Source of the DNA: Microbacterium oleivorans
GTDB lineage: Bacteria > Actinomycetota > Actinomycetes > Actinomycetales > Microbacteriaceae
DNA: 64,000 nucleotides
Assembly: GCF_001691565.1 (NCBI RefSeq)
Contig: NZ_MAYO01000002.1
Coordinates: 325,376 to 389,375 of the forward strand
Direction of reading: 5' to 3'
In this document: positions 8,141 through 16,941 of the stretch, piece after piece
Numbering within the stretch: position 1 is the stretch's first letter
How the letters are laid out: each line of letters begins with the position of its first letter
Program-made: the position numbers and the translations under genes
The notes under the pieces: model-generated
Told to the model about the DNA's origin: nothing
The model's database searches: none
What the model saw: only the letters and a program-made list of their open reading frames with translations

Positions 8141-9457
8141 GTGACCGTTCTCGCATTCATCATCGGCGTCCTCGTGCTGGTGGTCGGACTCGCTGTGTCG
8201 ATCGCCCTCCACGAGGTCGGACACCTGGCGCCGGCGAAGGCGTTCGGCGTCCGTGTCGGCCAGTACATGATCGGCTTCGGACCCCGGATCTTCTCGCGTC
8301 GGATCGGCGAGACGGAGTACGGCTTCCGGCTGCTCCCGCTCGGCGGGTTCATCTCGATGGCCGGGATGTACCCTCCCTCGAAGGCCGCCGCCGAGGGCGA
8401 GCCCGAGACAGGAGCCCCCCGTCGCCGCCGGTTGTTCGAGTCGATGATCCAGGATGCCCGCGTCGTCAACGACGAGACGCTCAAGGGCGACGGCGGTGAG
8501 CGCGCCTTCTACCGTCTGCCCGTCTACAAGCGGGTCATCATCATGCTGGGCGGACCGGCCATGAACCTCGTCCTCGCGATCATCCTGTTCGCGATCATGT
8601 TCTCGGGGATCGGTGTGCAGACCGCGACCACGACGGTCGCCGCCGTGAACGAATGCGTCCTCCCCGCCCAGACGTCGAAGACCGCCTGCGCGGCCGGTGA
8701 TCCGGTGTCGCCGGCGGCGGCCGCCGGCATCCGTCCGGGGGATGTCATCGTCTCGGTCGACGGGACCACCGTCGACACCTTCGCCGAGGCGTCGGCGATC
8801 ATCCAGAAGTCTCCGGAGAAGACGCTTCCGGTCGTCGTCGACCGCGATGGTGCGCGGCAGACCCTCGAGGTCACCCCGGTCCTCGCGACACGCGAGGTGC
8901 CCGCGGCGGATGGGACCATGGCGACCGCGGAGGTCGGATTCGTGGGCATGTCCGCCACCGTCGCCTTCGTTCCGCAGCCGATCTGGGAAGGGCCGCAGGC
9001 CGCGATCGAGCAGACCGGTCGCGTCATGGGCATCATCTGGCAGCTGCCCGCCCGGGTGTACCAGACCGCGGTGGACACGTTCACCGGTGCCGGTCGCGAC
9101 CCGAACGGTCCCCTCTCGGTCGTGGGCGCCGGGCGCCTCGCGGGTGAGGTCGCCGCTACCGACGCTCCGATCCTCAACCGCGTCTCGGGCATGCTCGCGG
9201 TGCTCGGCTCCCTGAACATCGCCCTGTTCGTCTTCAATCTCGTGCCGCTGCTGCCGCTGGACGGCGGCCACATCGTGGTCGCGCTCTGGGACGGGCTGAA
9301 GCGGGTCTGGGCGCGACTGACGGGGCGCCGCGCGCCGCGGCCGGTCGACGCCACCAAGCTCGTCCCCGTCACCTACGTCGTCGTGATCGGTCTCATCCTC
9401 ATGGCCGGGACCCTGGTCCTCGCCGACATCGTCAACCCGGTCCAGCTCTTCGGCTGA
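8141..9457 (+). CDS. Site-2 intramembrane zinc metalloprotease (RseP/Rip1 family)
   Basis: A 438-residue M50 protease that cuts transmembrane segments, typically of anti-sigma factors. The zinc site HEVGH is in helix 1 (residues 24-28) and the third ligand is in the C-terminal LPLDGGH. A single PDZ domain (about 190-260, AAAAGIRPGDVIVSVDG) lies between the membrane pairs, giving the four-helix plan of RseP and mycobacterial Rip1. The GTG start at 8141 lies six bases after TAGCGT (8129-8134). In actinobacteria this gene commonly sits between dxr and ispG; here both are near but separated by other genes. Confidence 0.92.
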   Translation: MTVLAFIIGVLVLVVGLAVSIALHEVGHLAPAKAFGVRVGQYMIGFGPRIFSRRIGETEYGFRLLPLGGFISMAGMYPPSKAAAEGEPETGAPRRRRLFESMIQDARVVNDETLKGDGGERAFYRLPVYKRVIIMLGGPAMNLVLAIILFAIMFSGIGVQTATTTVAAVNECVLPAQTSKTACAAGDPVSPAAAAGIRPGDVIVSVDGTTVDTFAEASAIIQKSPEKTLPVVVDRDGARQTLEVTPVLATREVPAADGTMATAEVGFVGMSATVAFVPQPIWEGPQAAIEQTGRVMGIIWQLPARVYQTAVDTFTGAGRDPNGPLSVVGAGRLAGEVAATDAPILNRVSGMLAVLGSLNIALFVFNLVPLLPLDGGHIVVALWDGLKRVWARLTGRRAPRPVDATKLVPVTYVVVIGLILMAGTLVLADIVNPVQLFG

Positions 9458-9464
9458 CGTCCCG

Positions 9465-11369
9465 TCAGTCCTGAGCGACGCGGAGCGCGTGGGTCACGAG
9501 CCGCTCGAGGGTCGTCAGCCCGTCGCGGGACAGGATCGACTCCAGGTGACCCTGCACGGACGCGTACCCCGGACCTCGGAGCGCGTAGACGTCGCCGGTG
9601 ACGGGGTCCGCGGCGATGTCGGTGGCGCCCACCCGGTCGGTCCCCGGCGCGACGCGGGCGGTGAAGGTGTTGTAGAAGCCGATGGATGCCTCGGCGCCGA
9701 ACACGTCGACGGTCTTCTGCAGCCCCTGGTGAGGGCTCGCGAGCGGCGCGAGGTCGATGCCGAGCCGGTCGGCGAGAACCTGATGGCTCAGGCACACGGC
9801 CAGAAGGGGCGACCCCGCGTCGAGGCGGGCGCCTACGACCTCGCGCAGCCGTGCGATCCGATCGCTGTCCGCGTCTCGGGGGTCGCCGGGCCCGGGGCCG
9901 GAGACCACCAGGTCGGCTGCGCGGACGGCATCCGGTGTCGCCTCCGACCAGTGCGCGATCGTCACGTCGAAACCGAGGTGGCGCAGCTGATGGGCGAGCA
10001 TCGTCGTGAAGCGGTCCTCGGCATCCACCACCAGAGCCGTCCGTCCCGCCAGCGGACCACGTCCGGGGTCGCCCTGCGGGTTGAGCCAGAAAGCCGCAAG
10101 ACGCGCGTTGCGTGAGGCCAGGAGCTCGCCGATAGCCGGGTCCTCGCTCAGCGGCCGGCGCGTGGGGGCCGGCGCATCCTCGTCGAGCGCGGTGGTGACG
10201 ACAGCGTCGCGGGGGATGGCGCCGATCGCGCCGAGGACGCCGGCGGCCTTTCCATGCGTCTCGCCGACCTCGCCGTACGGGTCCGAATGACGCACGAGTG
10301 TGGCCCCGACCGGTACGCGCAGCCGTCCGTCGACGACGTAGGCGGTGCGGATGAGGATGGGGGCGTCGAGGTCGTGACCGCCGTCGGCGCGCGGGGTGAA
10401 CAGGGCGGCGACCCCCGAGTAATAACCGCGCGGGCTCTGCTCGTGCCGTGCGATGACGGTGCACGCGTTCTGCATCGGCGAGCCGGTCACCGTGGGGGCG
10501 AACATCGTCTCGCGGAGGATGTCACGCGGATCCATCGTGCTCGTCCCGCGCAGCATGTACTCCGTGTGCGTCAGCCGGGACATCTCCTTGAGGTGCGGAC
10601 CCGTGATCCGTCCGCCGTCGCTGCAGACGGCGGACATCATCTTCAGTTCCTCGTCGACGACCATGAAGAGCTCCTCGGTCTCCTTCGTAGACGAGAGGAA
10701 CTCGGTGAGCGTCTCGGCGGTCGCGCCGCCGGCCGGGTGGCGGAACGTCCCCGAGATCGGGTTCATCGTCACGATGCCGTCCTGAGCGCTCACGTGCGCT
10801 TCGGGACTGGCGCCGACGGCGAGATGGCCGGGCGTCGAGACGAGGAACGTCCAATACGCACCGCGCTCGTGCTCGAGGAGGGCGCGGAACCAGGTGAGTC
10901 CGGCGGTGAGCGGGTCGCCGCCGACGCCGGCGACGTAGTCGCGGCGGATGACGAAGTTGGCACCTTCGCCTCGGCCGATCTCGTCCGCGATGACGCGGCG
11001 GACGATGTCGGCGTATGCCTCGTCGTCGATGTCGAAGCCGGCGTCCTCCAGCGGGACGCGGTCGGCCGGCAGCTGCGCGAGCGCGTCGGCGAGGGGGAGG
11101 GTGCGGCGCTCGCCGACGACGAGGCAGCGAAGGGGAGCGCCGTCGTCGTGGCACGCGAAGCCCCGCTCGACGACTTGACGGAACGGCACCAGAGCGAGGA
11201 CCTCGCGGTCGGCGCCGGAGGCGTCGGTGAGGGGGATGTCGGCGAGCAGTTCGACGTCGACGACGTCACCCGTGAGCACCTCGACCGTGTCGCCGTCGCG
11301 GGCGAGGAGGGCGAAGGGGATCCCGCAGGCGGCGAGGTCGGCGAGGATGATCGGGGCGGTGCCGGTCAT
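9465..11369 (-). CDS. Fused anthranilate synthase TrpE-TrpG (PhzE-like architecture)
   Basis: A 634-residue single-chain enzyme. Residues about 1-420 are a chorismate-binding TrpE domain (ISGTFRHPAGG, EELKMMSAVCSDGG, FAPTVTGSPMQNA, RGYYSGVAALF). Residues about 440-634 are a class I glutamine amidotransferase with SGPGPGDPRD, the nucleophile cysteine in AVCLSHQ and the His-Glu pair in QGHLES. The fused layout occurs both in TrpEG anthranilate synthases and in PhzE aminodeoxyisochorismate synthase. The upstream leader peptide with tandem Trp codons and a terminator argue strongly that this copy is governed by tryptophan, hence anthranilate synthase. No other trp gene is in the window. Confidence 0.87.
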   Translation of the reverse strand: MTGTAPIILADLAACGIPFALLARDGDTVEVLTGDVVDVELLADIPLTDASGADREVLALVPFRQVVERGFACHDDGAPLRCLVVGERRTLPLADALAQLPADRVPLEDAGFDIDDEAYADIVRRVIADEIGRGEGANFVIRRDYVAGVGGDPLTAGLTWFRALLEHERGAYWTFLVSTPGHLAVGASPEAHVSAQDGIVTMNPISGTFRHPAGGATAETLTEFLSSTKETEELFMVVDEELKMMSAVCSDGGRITGPHLKEMSRLTHTEYMLRGTSTMDPRDILRETMFAPTVTGSPMQNACTVIARHEQSPRGYYSGVAALFTPRADGGHDLDAPILIRTAYVVDGRLRVPVGATLVRHSDPYGEVGETHGKAAGVLGAIGAIPRDAVVTTALDEDAPAPTRRPLSEDPAIGELLASRNARLAAFWLNPQGDPGRGPLAGRTALVVDAEDRFTTMLAHQLRHLGFDVTIAHWSEATPDAVRAADLVVSGPGPGDPRDADSDRIARLREVVGARLDAGSPLLAVCLSHQVLADRLGIDLAPLASPHQGLQKTVDVFGAEASIGFYNTFTARVAPGTDRVGATDIAADPVTGDVYALRGPGYASVQGHLESILSRDGLTTLERLVTHALRVAQD

Positions 11370-11400
11370 GGTGGTTCTTCCGTTCGGGGCGGTCGCCGGT

Positions 11401-11442
11401 AAAACGAGAAACGACCGCCGGGCTCTCAGCTCAGGCGGTCGT
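11401..11442 (-). terminator. Trp attenuator terminator
   Basis: On the minus strand, a perfect 9-bp stem (11434-11442 with 11411-11419) with a 14-base loop is followed immediately by a T-rich run (TTCTCGTTTT, 11410-11401). It sits between the leader peptide and the anthranilate synthase start, 32 bases before the ATG at 11369. The 5' arm (CCGCC core) can instead pair with the GGCGG just past the leader-peptide stop, giving a plausible antiterminator. Confidence 0.8.
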
Positions 11443-11464
11443 CGGGATGCTCGCAGCGTCCGCC

Positions 11465-11500
11465 TCAGGCGGTGCGCCACCACGTGCGGTTCGCGAACAT
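11465..11500 (-). CDS. trpL: Trp leader peptide
   Basis: An 11-residue open frame, MFANRTWWRTA then TGA, with two consecutive Trp codons. It precedes the attenuator hairpin and the fused anthranilate synthase. A ribosome stalled at the Trp codons when charged tRNA-Trp is scarce would shift the downstream pairing away from the terminator. The stop lies inside a CCGCC-TGA-GGCGG hairpin, consistent with the pause structure. A GGTAGGTTCACCCC stretch lies just before the ATG. It is an attenuation peptide rather than a functional protein. Confidence 0.8.
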   Translation of the reverse strand: MFANRTWWRTA

Positions 11501-11586
11501 GGGGTGAACCTACCACAGGCGGCTTTGGCGGCATCCTCGCGGCCGCGTACCGTGCCGCGCGGTCCCCGGCGGCTTAGGCTGGACCC

Positions 11587-12738
11587 GTGCCAGCTGTCAA
11601 CATCGGGATGCCCCGCGTGCCGGAGGTCCTCGCGCCTCGTCGCAAGAGCCGTCAGATCAAGGTCGGCAAGGTCCTCGTCGGTGGCGACGCGCCCGTCAGC
11701 GTCCAGTCGATGACGACGACGCCCACGACCAACATCAACGCGACCCTTCAGCAGATCGCCGAGCTCACCGCCTCGGGCTGCGAGATCGTCCGCGTCGCGG
11801 TGCCGCACCAGGCCGACGCCGATGCGCTCAAGATCATCGCGGCGAAGAGTCAGATCCCCGTGATCGCCGACATCCACTTCCAGCCGCGCTACATCTACAG
11901 CGCGATCGACGCCGGTTGCGGCGCCGTGCGCGTCAACCCCGGCAACATCCGCGAGTTCGACGGCAACGTCGGTCAGATCGCCGCCGCCGCCAAGGCCGCC
12001 GGCGTCTCGCTCCGCATCGGCGTCAACGCGGGCTCGCTCGACAAGCGGCTCCTGGAGAAGTACGGCAAGGCGACGGCGGAGGCTCTCGTCGAGAGCGCCG
12101 TGTGGGAGGCATCCCTCTTCGAGGAGCACGACTTCCACGACTTCAAGATCTCGGTCAAGCACAACGACCCCGTCGTCATGGTGAAGGCCTACCGGATGCT
12201 GGCGGAGCGGGGCGACTGGCCCCTCCACCTCGGGGTCACCGAGGCCGGCCCCGCCTTCCAGGGCACGATCAAGAGCGCGACGGCGTTCGGGATCCTGCTC
12301 GGTGAGGGCATCGGCGACACGATCCGAGTCTCGCTCTCGGCGCCGCCCGCCGAGGAGGTCAAGGTCGGCCACCAGATCCTGCAGTCGCTGAACCTCCGCG
12401 AGCGCAAGCTCGAGATCGTCTCGTGCCCGTCGTGCGGACGCGCGCAGGTGGACGTCTACACGCTCGCCGACAACGTGACCGAGGGCCTCAAAGACATGAC
12501 CGTGCCGCTGCGCGTGGCCGTCATGGGCTGCGTCGTCAACGGCCCGGGCGAGGCGCGCGATGCCGACCTCGGCGTTGCCTCGGGCAACGGCAAGGGCCAG
12601 ATCTTCGTCAAGGGCGAGGTCGTCAAGACCGTCCCCGAAGAGGACATCGTCGCGACCCTGATCGCCGAGGCCAATCGCCTCGCCGACGAGATGGGTCCGG
12701 ACGCACCCCTCGGGACCGCGCAGGTCGTCACCTCCTGA
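11587..12738 (+). CDS. ispG: 4-hydroxy-3-methylbut-2-en-1-yl diphosphate synthase
   Basis: The 383-residue enzyme converts MEcPP to HMBPP, the penultimate MEP-pathway step, using a [4Fe-4S] cluster. The TIM-barrel half contains [22 protein letters not shown] and VRVNPGNI; the C-terminal half holds the cluster cysteines in SCPSCGRAQ and [11 protein letters not shown]. The GTG start at 11587 follows TAGGCT (11575-11580) by six bases, so the transcript is probably leaderless. It is separated from the convergent ACC deaminase gene by a bidirectional hairpin. Confidence 0.96.
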   Translation: MPAVNIGMPRVPEVLAPRRKSRQIKVGKVLVGGDAPVSVQSMTTTPTTNINATLQQIAELTASGCEIVRVAVPHQADADALKIIAAKSQIPVIADIHFQPRYIYSAIDAGCGAVRVNPGNIREFDGNVGQIAAAAKAAGVSLRIGVNAGSLDKRLLEKYGKATAEALVESAVWEASLFEEHDFHDFKISVKHNDPVVMVKAYRMLAERGDWPLHLGVTEAGPAFQGTIKSATAFGILLGEGIGDTIRVSLSAPPAEEVKVGHQILQSLNLRERKLEIVSCPSCGRAQVDVYTLADNVTEGLKDMTVPLRVAVMGCVVNGPGEARDADLGVASGNGKGQIFVKGEVVKTVPEEDIVATLIAEANRLADEMGPDAPLGTAQVVTS

Positions 12739-12745
12739 CAGGGCA

Positions 12746-12776
12746 CGGATGCCGAGGGCCAGGCCCCCGGCATCCG
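12746..12776. terminator. Bidirectional hairpin between ispG and the ACC deaminase gene
   Basis: A 9-bp perfect outer stem (12746-12754 with 12768-12776), an A/C mismatch and a 5-bp inner stem GGGCC/GGCCC around a single loop base. It lies between two convergent stops, and no T tract is present. The outer arms contain the GGATGCC word that is over-represented across the window. Confidence 0.65.
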
Positions 12777-12783
12777 CTTCTCG

Positions 12784-13803
12784 TCAGCTCCAGAGGGAGT
12801 GGTACGCGTTGATCGCGGGTTGCCCGCCGAGGTGCGCGTAGAGGACCGTCGAGTCCTTCGGGATGTCGCCGCTCTGGACGAGGTCGATGAGGCCCGCGAG
12901 CGACTTGCCCTCGTAGACCGGGTCGGTGATCATCGCCTCGAGCTGCGCGCCGAGCGCCATCGCGTCCATCGTGGATGCGACGGGGATGCCGTAGAGGTCG
13001 CCCGCCCACCCCTCGAGGACCTGGATCTCGTCGTCGCGCAGGTCGCGGCCGAGCTCGATGAGCTCGGCTGTGTTGCGGGCGATACGGGCCACCTGGTCGC
13101 GGGTCTTCTGCAGGGTGGCCGAGGCGTCGATGCCGATGACGCGTCGCTTCACTCCCGTGATGTCCTCGAGGGCCGCGAAGCCGGCGATCATGCCCGCGTG
13201 GGTCGATCCGGTCACGGTGCAGACGACGATCGTGTCGAAGAAGACCCCGAACTGCTTCTCCTGCTCGGCGACCTCGAACGCCCAGTTCGCGAAACCGAGT
13301 CCGCCGAGGCGGTGCTCCGAGGCTCCGGCCGGGATGGGGTAGGGGGTGCCGCCGGCATCCTCCACCTCCTGCAGAGCCTGCTTCCACGAGTCGCGGATGC
13401 CGATGTCGAAGCCGGCGTCGTCGAGACGGGAATCGGCGCCCATCATGCGGGACAGGAGGATGTTGCCGACCTTGTCGTTCACCGGCTCGTCCCACGGCAC
13501 CCACTTCTCCTGCACGAGGCGCGCCTTGAGTCCCAGGTGCGCGGCCACGGCCGCCACCTGACGGGTGTGATTCGACTGGTAACCGCCGATCGACACGATC
13601 GTGTCGGCGCCGCTCGCGAGCACGTCCGGGACGATGTACTCGAGCTTGCGCGTCTTGTTCCCGCCGAAGGCCAGCCCGCTCGAGACGTCTTCGCGTTTGG
13701 CCCAGACCTGCGCGCCGCCGAGGTGCTGGGTCAGCCGCTTCAGCGGGTGGATGGGGCTCGGCCCGAAGGTGAGCGGATGCCGGGGGAACTGGTCGAGGAT
13801 CAT
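12784..13803 (-). CDS. acdS: 1-aminocyclopropane-1-carboxylate (ACC) deaminase
   Basis: A 339-residue PLP enzyme that splits ACC, the ethylene precursor of plants, into 2-oxobutyrate and ammonia. It is collinear with Pseudomonas AcdS from the N-terminal [13 protein letters not shown] onward. The PLP lysine is Lys50 in [10 protein letters not shown] and the reactive serine is Ser77 in GGYQSNHT. The Tyr-Glu pair in DPVYEGKS and the leucine in YAHLGG, residues reported to separate ACC deaminases from D-cysteine desulfhydrases, are present. It is translationally coupled to the GntR regulator upstream (4-base ATGA overlap). This suggests plant-associated life, although D-cysteine desulfhydrase activity cannot be excluded. 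Confidence 0.88.
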   Translation of the reverse strand: MILDQFPRHPLTFGPSPIHPLKRLTQHLGGAQVWAKREDVSSGLAFGGNKTRKLEYIVPDVLASGADTIVSIGGYQSNHTRQVAAVAAHLGLKARLVQEKWVPWDEPVNDKVGNILLSRMMGADSRLDDAGFDIGIRDSWKQALQEVEDAGGTPYPIPAGASEHRLGGLGFANWAFEVAEQEKQFGVFFDTIVVCTVTGSTHAGMIAGFAALEDITGVKRRVIGIDASATLQKTRDQVARIARNTAELIELGRDLRDDEIQVLEGWAGDLYGIPVASTMDAMALGAQLEAMITDPVYEGKSLAGLIDLVQSGDIPKDSTVLYAHLGGQPAINAYHSLWS

Positions 13804-14462
13804 GCGGGCTCCTGGGGGGTGGTGTCGGTCAGCAGGTCGAGCCAGAGGCCTTCGGCGACGGATGCCGCGGCCTGGGCGTCACGGGCGGCGCAGTGCCGGA
13901 TGAGCTCGGCGTGGCGCGCCGCCGAGGCATCCGCGTCATCCGACGAGAAGCGCAGACGCTCGGCGCGCTCGAGCACCGGACCGTAGAGGGCCAGCACGGT
14001 GCGGACGGCCTCGTTGCCGGCCCGATCGACGGCGACCGCGTGAAAGTCGTGATCGGCGCGCAGGGCCGCCGCGGTGTCCCCGGCGGCATGGGCGGCCACG
14101 AACGCCTCGTTGGCCCGCCGCATCCGGTCGATGTCGTCGTCGGTGAGGAGCGGTGTCGACTCGACGACGGCGATGCGGTGCATCGAGGCGACGACCGAGG
14201 CGGCATCGCGTTCGGCGCGCCCATCGATCGGCGCGACGATCGTGGAGCGACCGGGCTGAGCGAGAACGAGACCCGAGCGGGCGAGGTCGAGGAGCGCCTC
14301 GCGGACCGGGGTGCGTGAGACCCCGAGCCAGGCGGACAGTTCCGCATCGCGCAGCTGCTCGCCGGGGGCGAGCGTGCCGTCGACGATCGCGTCACGCAGC
14401 TTGGCGCGGACGTCATCGCGGAGGAGACCGCGGGGAGGGAGGGAGGTGGCGGGGACCGGCAT
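13800..14462 (-). CDS. GntR/FadR-family transcriptional regulator of the ACC deaminase operon
   Basis: A 220-residue regulator: winged helix (about 8-75) with [20 protein letters not shown] and [16 protein letters not shown], and an all-helical FCD-type ligand domain (about 90-215) with a possible metal/ligand site in [11 protein letters not shown] and [11 protein letters not shown]. It overlaps acdS by four bases, so it probably senses ACC or a product. Start choice: ATG 14462 is immediately preceded by a 14-bp palindrome; a TTG at 14498 would place that palindrome inside the coding sequence and is less likely. No GntR regulator of acdS is familiar to me from Proteobacteria, where AcdR (Lrp type) is used. 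Confidence 0.8.
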   Translation of the reverse strand: MPVPATSLPPRGLLRDDVRAKLRDAIVDGTLAPGEQLRDAELSAWLGVSRTPVREALLDLARSGLVLAQPGRSTIVAPIDGRAERDAASVVASMHRIAVVESTPLLTDDDIDRMRRANEAFVAAHAAGDTAAALRADHDFHAVAVDRAGNEAVRTVLALYGPVLERAERLRFSSDDADASAARHAELIRHCAARDAQAAASVAEGLWLDLLTDTTPQEPA

Positions 14463-14475
14463 GCAATATATTGCA
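14462..14475. promoter_or_regulatory. 14-bp perfect palindrome, candidate GntR operator
   Basis: TGCAATATATTGCA is a perfect palindrome whose last base is the first base of the regulator's ATG (minus strand). In DNA of about 70% GC an AT-rich 14-bp palindrome is very unlikely by chance. Its position at the start of the gntR-acdS operon suggests autoregulation. It may also contain the -10 element (TATATT). Confidence 0.65.
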
Positions 14476-14513
14476 CACGAGGAGCCCGGCTCGTGCAAAT
14501 CGACGCGCCGCGG

Positions 14514-15950
14514 TCAGAAGGCGACGAACTCGCTCTTCCCCCGGGCGACGTCCGTGGCGACGAGGCGGACGCGGACCACGTCGCCGGGCTGTGCGTCCAC
14601 GTCGGCGACGACGGTCTCGAGCGGCGGCAGGGTGAGCGCCACGCGCGCCCCGCCCTCCCGCTGCCGCAGGACGACGGCGTCGAACTCCTCGCCCTCGCGA
14701 CCCGTGAGGACTGCTGCGGCGACGCGCTCGATGGCCGCAGCATCCACCTGGGATGCGATGCGCGCGGACCCCTCCATCGTCTCGGGGAGGTCGGTCAGCG
14801 AGGATCGCACGTCATCCGGAACGGGCCGACCGTTGGCGAGGGCATCGCAGACGAGGAGCGCCCAGCGGTCGACGAGCCGTCGCAGCGGCGCGGTGACGTG
14901 CGCGTACGGCGCGGCGATCGCGGCCTGCGTCGTCAGCTCGGGGAGGTCGCCGTCGAAGGCCGCGTATCCGGCGCCGCGGAACAGAGCGGCGGCGTGCTCT
15001 CGGACCGCACGCCCCACGGGCGTCCGCGGCAGGTCGCGGAGGTAGTCGCCGTACGGCACGGCCTCCCGCCACGGCAGGCCGAAGCCGATCGTCTGCGCCC
15101 GGAAGGCCGCGACGTCGTCATCGGATGCCGGGGGCATCGTGCGGATGATGCCCACCCCGCCGCTGATCATGATCTCAGCGGCGGCCATGCCGGTCAGGAG
15201 CGACACCTGCGCGTTGGCGTCTTCGAGGGGCACACCCTCGTCGGCCTCGAGTGCATATCCCTGCGGCGTCGTCACGACACGGATCTCGGGGAGGCTGAGG
15301 CTCGCTCCACCCCGCTCGATCTCCCGGCGGGCGCGTTCCTCGCCGAACCAGACGAGGTGTCGGATCGCATCGGGCGCGTCGCCCTTCTCGAGCGCGGCCT
15401 GCGCGTCGACGTAGGACCACTGGGCGCGGGAGCGGACGACCCCGCGGGTCAGCGACGTCGAGGTGGGGCGGGCTCCGGCATCCAGCTCGAAGCGCCACAC
15501 GTAGGCGCGGCGGTCGCGGTCCGGCAGGAGTGAGGCGGCATCCTCACTGAGGACGGCGGGGTGCAGCGGGATCCTCCCGTCGGGTGCGTAGATCGTCTGG
15601 CCGCGACGGCGGGCCTCCGCGTCGACCGCCCCGCCCAGGGTCACGAAGGCGGGGACGTCGGCGATGGCGTAGTGCAGGATGCCGCCGCCGTCGGCGGTCC
15701 GCTCGAGGTGCAGCGCCTGGTCGAGGTCGGTCGAACCTTCCGGATCGATCGTGAGGAACGGGATGCCGCGGAGATCCGCCAGCCCCGCGACCGCAGGATC
15801 GACGGGGACGGTGCGGGCGGCGTGTTCGGCCTCGGCTTGCACGTCGGCAGGGAAGCCCGCGGGGAGATCGAACTCGACGCGGAGGGCCGCGAGCGCGTCG
15901 CGGAGGTCCGACTGGGCGGGGGAGACGAGACGCGCGCGACGGATATGCAC
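14514..15950 (-). CDS. RNB-domain ribonuclease (RNase II/R family, short form)
   Basis: A 478-residue 3'-5' exoribonuclease-like protein dominated by the RNB catalytic domain (about 45-380). The metal-binding aspartates are in IDPEGSTDLDQAL near residue 70; further motifs are LHYAIADVPAFV, APDGRIPLHPAVLSE, and the C-terminal APYAHVTAPLRRLVDRW. A short S1-like tail follows; the N-terminal cold-shock domains of E. coli RNase II/R are missing, as in other actinobacterial members. GTG 15950 lies six bases after TACACT (minus strand), supporting this start over longer frames. It is divergent from the gene at 16033. Confidence 0.87.
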   Translation of the reverse strand: MHIRRARLVSPAQSDLRDALAALRVEFDLPAGFPADVQAEAEHAARTVPVDPAVAGLADLRGIPFLTIDPEGSTDLDQALHLERTADGGGILHYAIADVPAFVTLGGAVDAEARRRGQTIYAPDGRIPLHPAVLSEDAASLLPDRDRRAYVWRFELDAGARPTSTSLTRGVVRSRAQWSYVDAQAALEKGDAPDAIRHLVWFGEERARREIERGGASLSLPEIRVVTTPQGYALEADEGVPLEDANAQVSLLTGMAAAEIMISGGVGIIRTMPPASDDDVAAFRAQTIGFGLPWREAVPYGDYLRDLPRTPVGRAVREHAAALFRGAGYAAFDGDLPELTTQAAIAAPYAHVTAPLRRLVDRWALLVCDALANGRPVPDDVRSSLTDLPETMEGSARIASQVDAAAIERVAAAVLTGREGEEFDAVVLRQREGGARVALTLPPLETVVADVDAQPGDVVRVRLVATDVARGKSEFVAF

Positions 15951-16032
15951 GCCGTCAGTGTAGGACGGCCGGTCAGCGGACTCGTCGGTCCTGCCCAGGC
16001 GCTCCATAACGCGGGCGCATACCGTCGGCGGC

Positions 16033-16866
16033 ATGAGCAAGCTCTCCCGACTGATCGGCATGGCCACCAAAGCGCTCGACGCGAAACCCGGTGGCACCGG
16101 GCCGTCGGGCTCGCCGAGTTCCTCCCGCACAGGCGACTGGCGCGGGATCGTCCGCTCAGCCGCCGATGCGTTGACAGGCGATGGGCGGGCTCCCGCACCC
16201 GCCACCCCCGCTGCCGGCGCACCGGCAGCGACGCCGGGCTCTTCGTCGGCGTCGCTCACGCCTCCGCCCGCATCCCGCGGCCAGGCATCCGCCCACTCGG
16301 CCACGGACGCCGATCGTCGGGCGATCGCTCGCTACGACTACCTCATGCAGACCGCCGATCCCGCGCAGATCGAGCAGATCCACCAGGAGGCCTTCGCGAG
16401 GCTGACTCCCGATCAGCGCGCGCAGGTCCAGGCGCGGATGGTGGCCGAACTGCCGACCCACGAACAGCCCCGCTCCGCGGCTCCGGCCGATCTCGCCCGC
16501 GCGGCGGCGCGCGGAGAGGCCTCACGGCCGGGGCTGATGACCGGGTTGCTGTCGCGGGCGAGCCGCGGCGGGGGCGCATCCCGCGTCGCCGGCGGCGCCG
16601 CCCTGGGTGCCGGTGTCGGGATCCTCGGCGCGGTCGCCGGCGGAGCCATCGTGACGTCCGTCGCCGGCCCGCTTCTGGCCCAGGCTGCGGGCATGGGCGT
16701 GGACTTCGACGCGCTCGCCCAGGGCCTCGACGTCGATGCGCTCGCCGAGGGCGCCGTCAGCGGTGTCAGCGAGCAGATCGCGGGCGTCGGCGATCAGGTC
16801 GCGGGGTTCGGGGAGAACCTCGGCGGGTTCGACCTGCCGGGCCTCGGTGACCTGTTCGGTCGCTGA
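16033..16866 (+). CDS. Hypothetical Ala/Gly-rich protein with a glycine-zipper membrane segment
   Basis: I do not recognise this 277-residue protein. Residues 35-100 are a low-complexity Ala/Pro/Ser linker. A conserved-looking helical segment follows at about 100-145 (DRRAIARYDYLMQTADPAQIEQIHQEAF). Then comes a glycine-rich hydrophobic stretch at about 180-220 (AGGAALGAGVGILGAVAGGA) that could insert in a membrane, and a tail with repeated GVGDQVAGFGENL-like turns. No catalytic motif is visible. The ATG at 16033 has a weak GGCGG upstream. It converges on pcp across an array of four 18-bp repeats. Confidence 0.65.
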   Translation: MSKLSRLIGMATKALDAKPGGTGPSGSPSSSRTGDWRGIVRSAADALTGDGRAPAPATPAAGAPAATPGSSSASLTPPPASRGQASAHSATDADRRAIARYDYLMQTADPAQIEQIHQEAFARLTPDQRAQVQARMVAELPTHEQPRSAAPADLARAAARGEASRPGLMTGLLSRASRGGGASRVAGGAALGAGVGILGAVAGGAIVTSVAGPLLAQAAGMGVDFDALAQGLDVDALAEGAVSGVSEQIAGVGDQVAGFGENLGGFDLPGLGDLFGR

Positions 16867-16869
16867 GGT

Positions 16870-16941
16870 CGCCCTGTCACAACAGTTCGACCTGTCACGA
16901 CAGATCGCCCTGTCACGACAGATCGCCCTGTCACAACAGAT
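16870..16941. repeat. Four tandem 18-bp units with a dyad core
   Basis: Units 16870-16887, 16888-16905, 16906-16923 and 16924-16941 share the form CGNCCTGTCACRACAGNT. Each contains a small dyad, CTGT-CAC-R-ACAG. The array starts three bases after the stop of the upstream gene and runs into the last codons of the convergent pcp gene (stop at 16931-16933). It could act as a hairpin-rich bidirectional terminator or as a protein-binding array. Confidence 0.85.

Noticed and set aside
9465..11369. PhzE phenazine-biosynthesis enzyme
   Set aside because: Architecture fits, but no phz genes are adjacent and the Trp attenuator indicates control by tryptophan.
16870..16941. The 18-bp repeats considered as a CRISPR array
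   Set aside because: Units are directly adjacent with no unique spacers, and no cas gene is present in the window.
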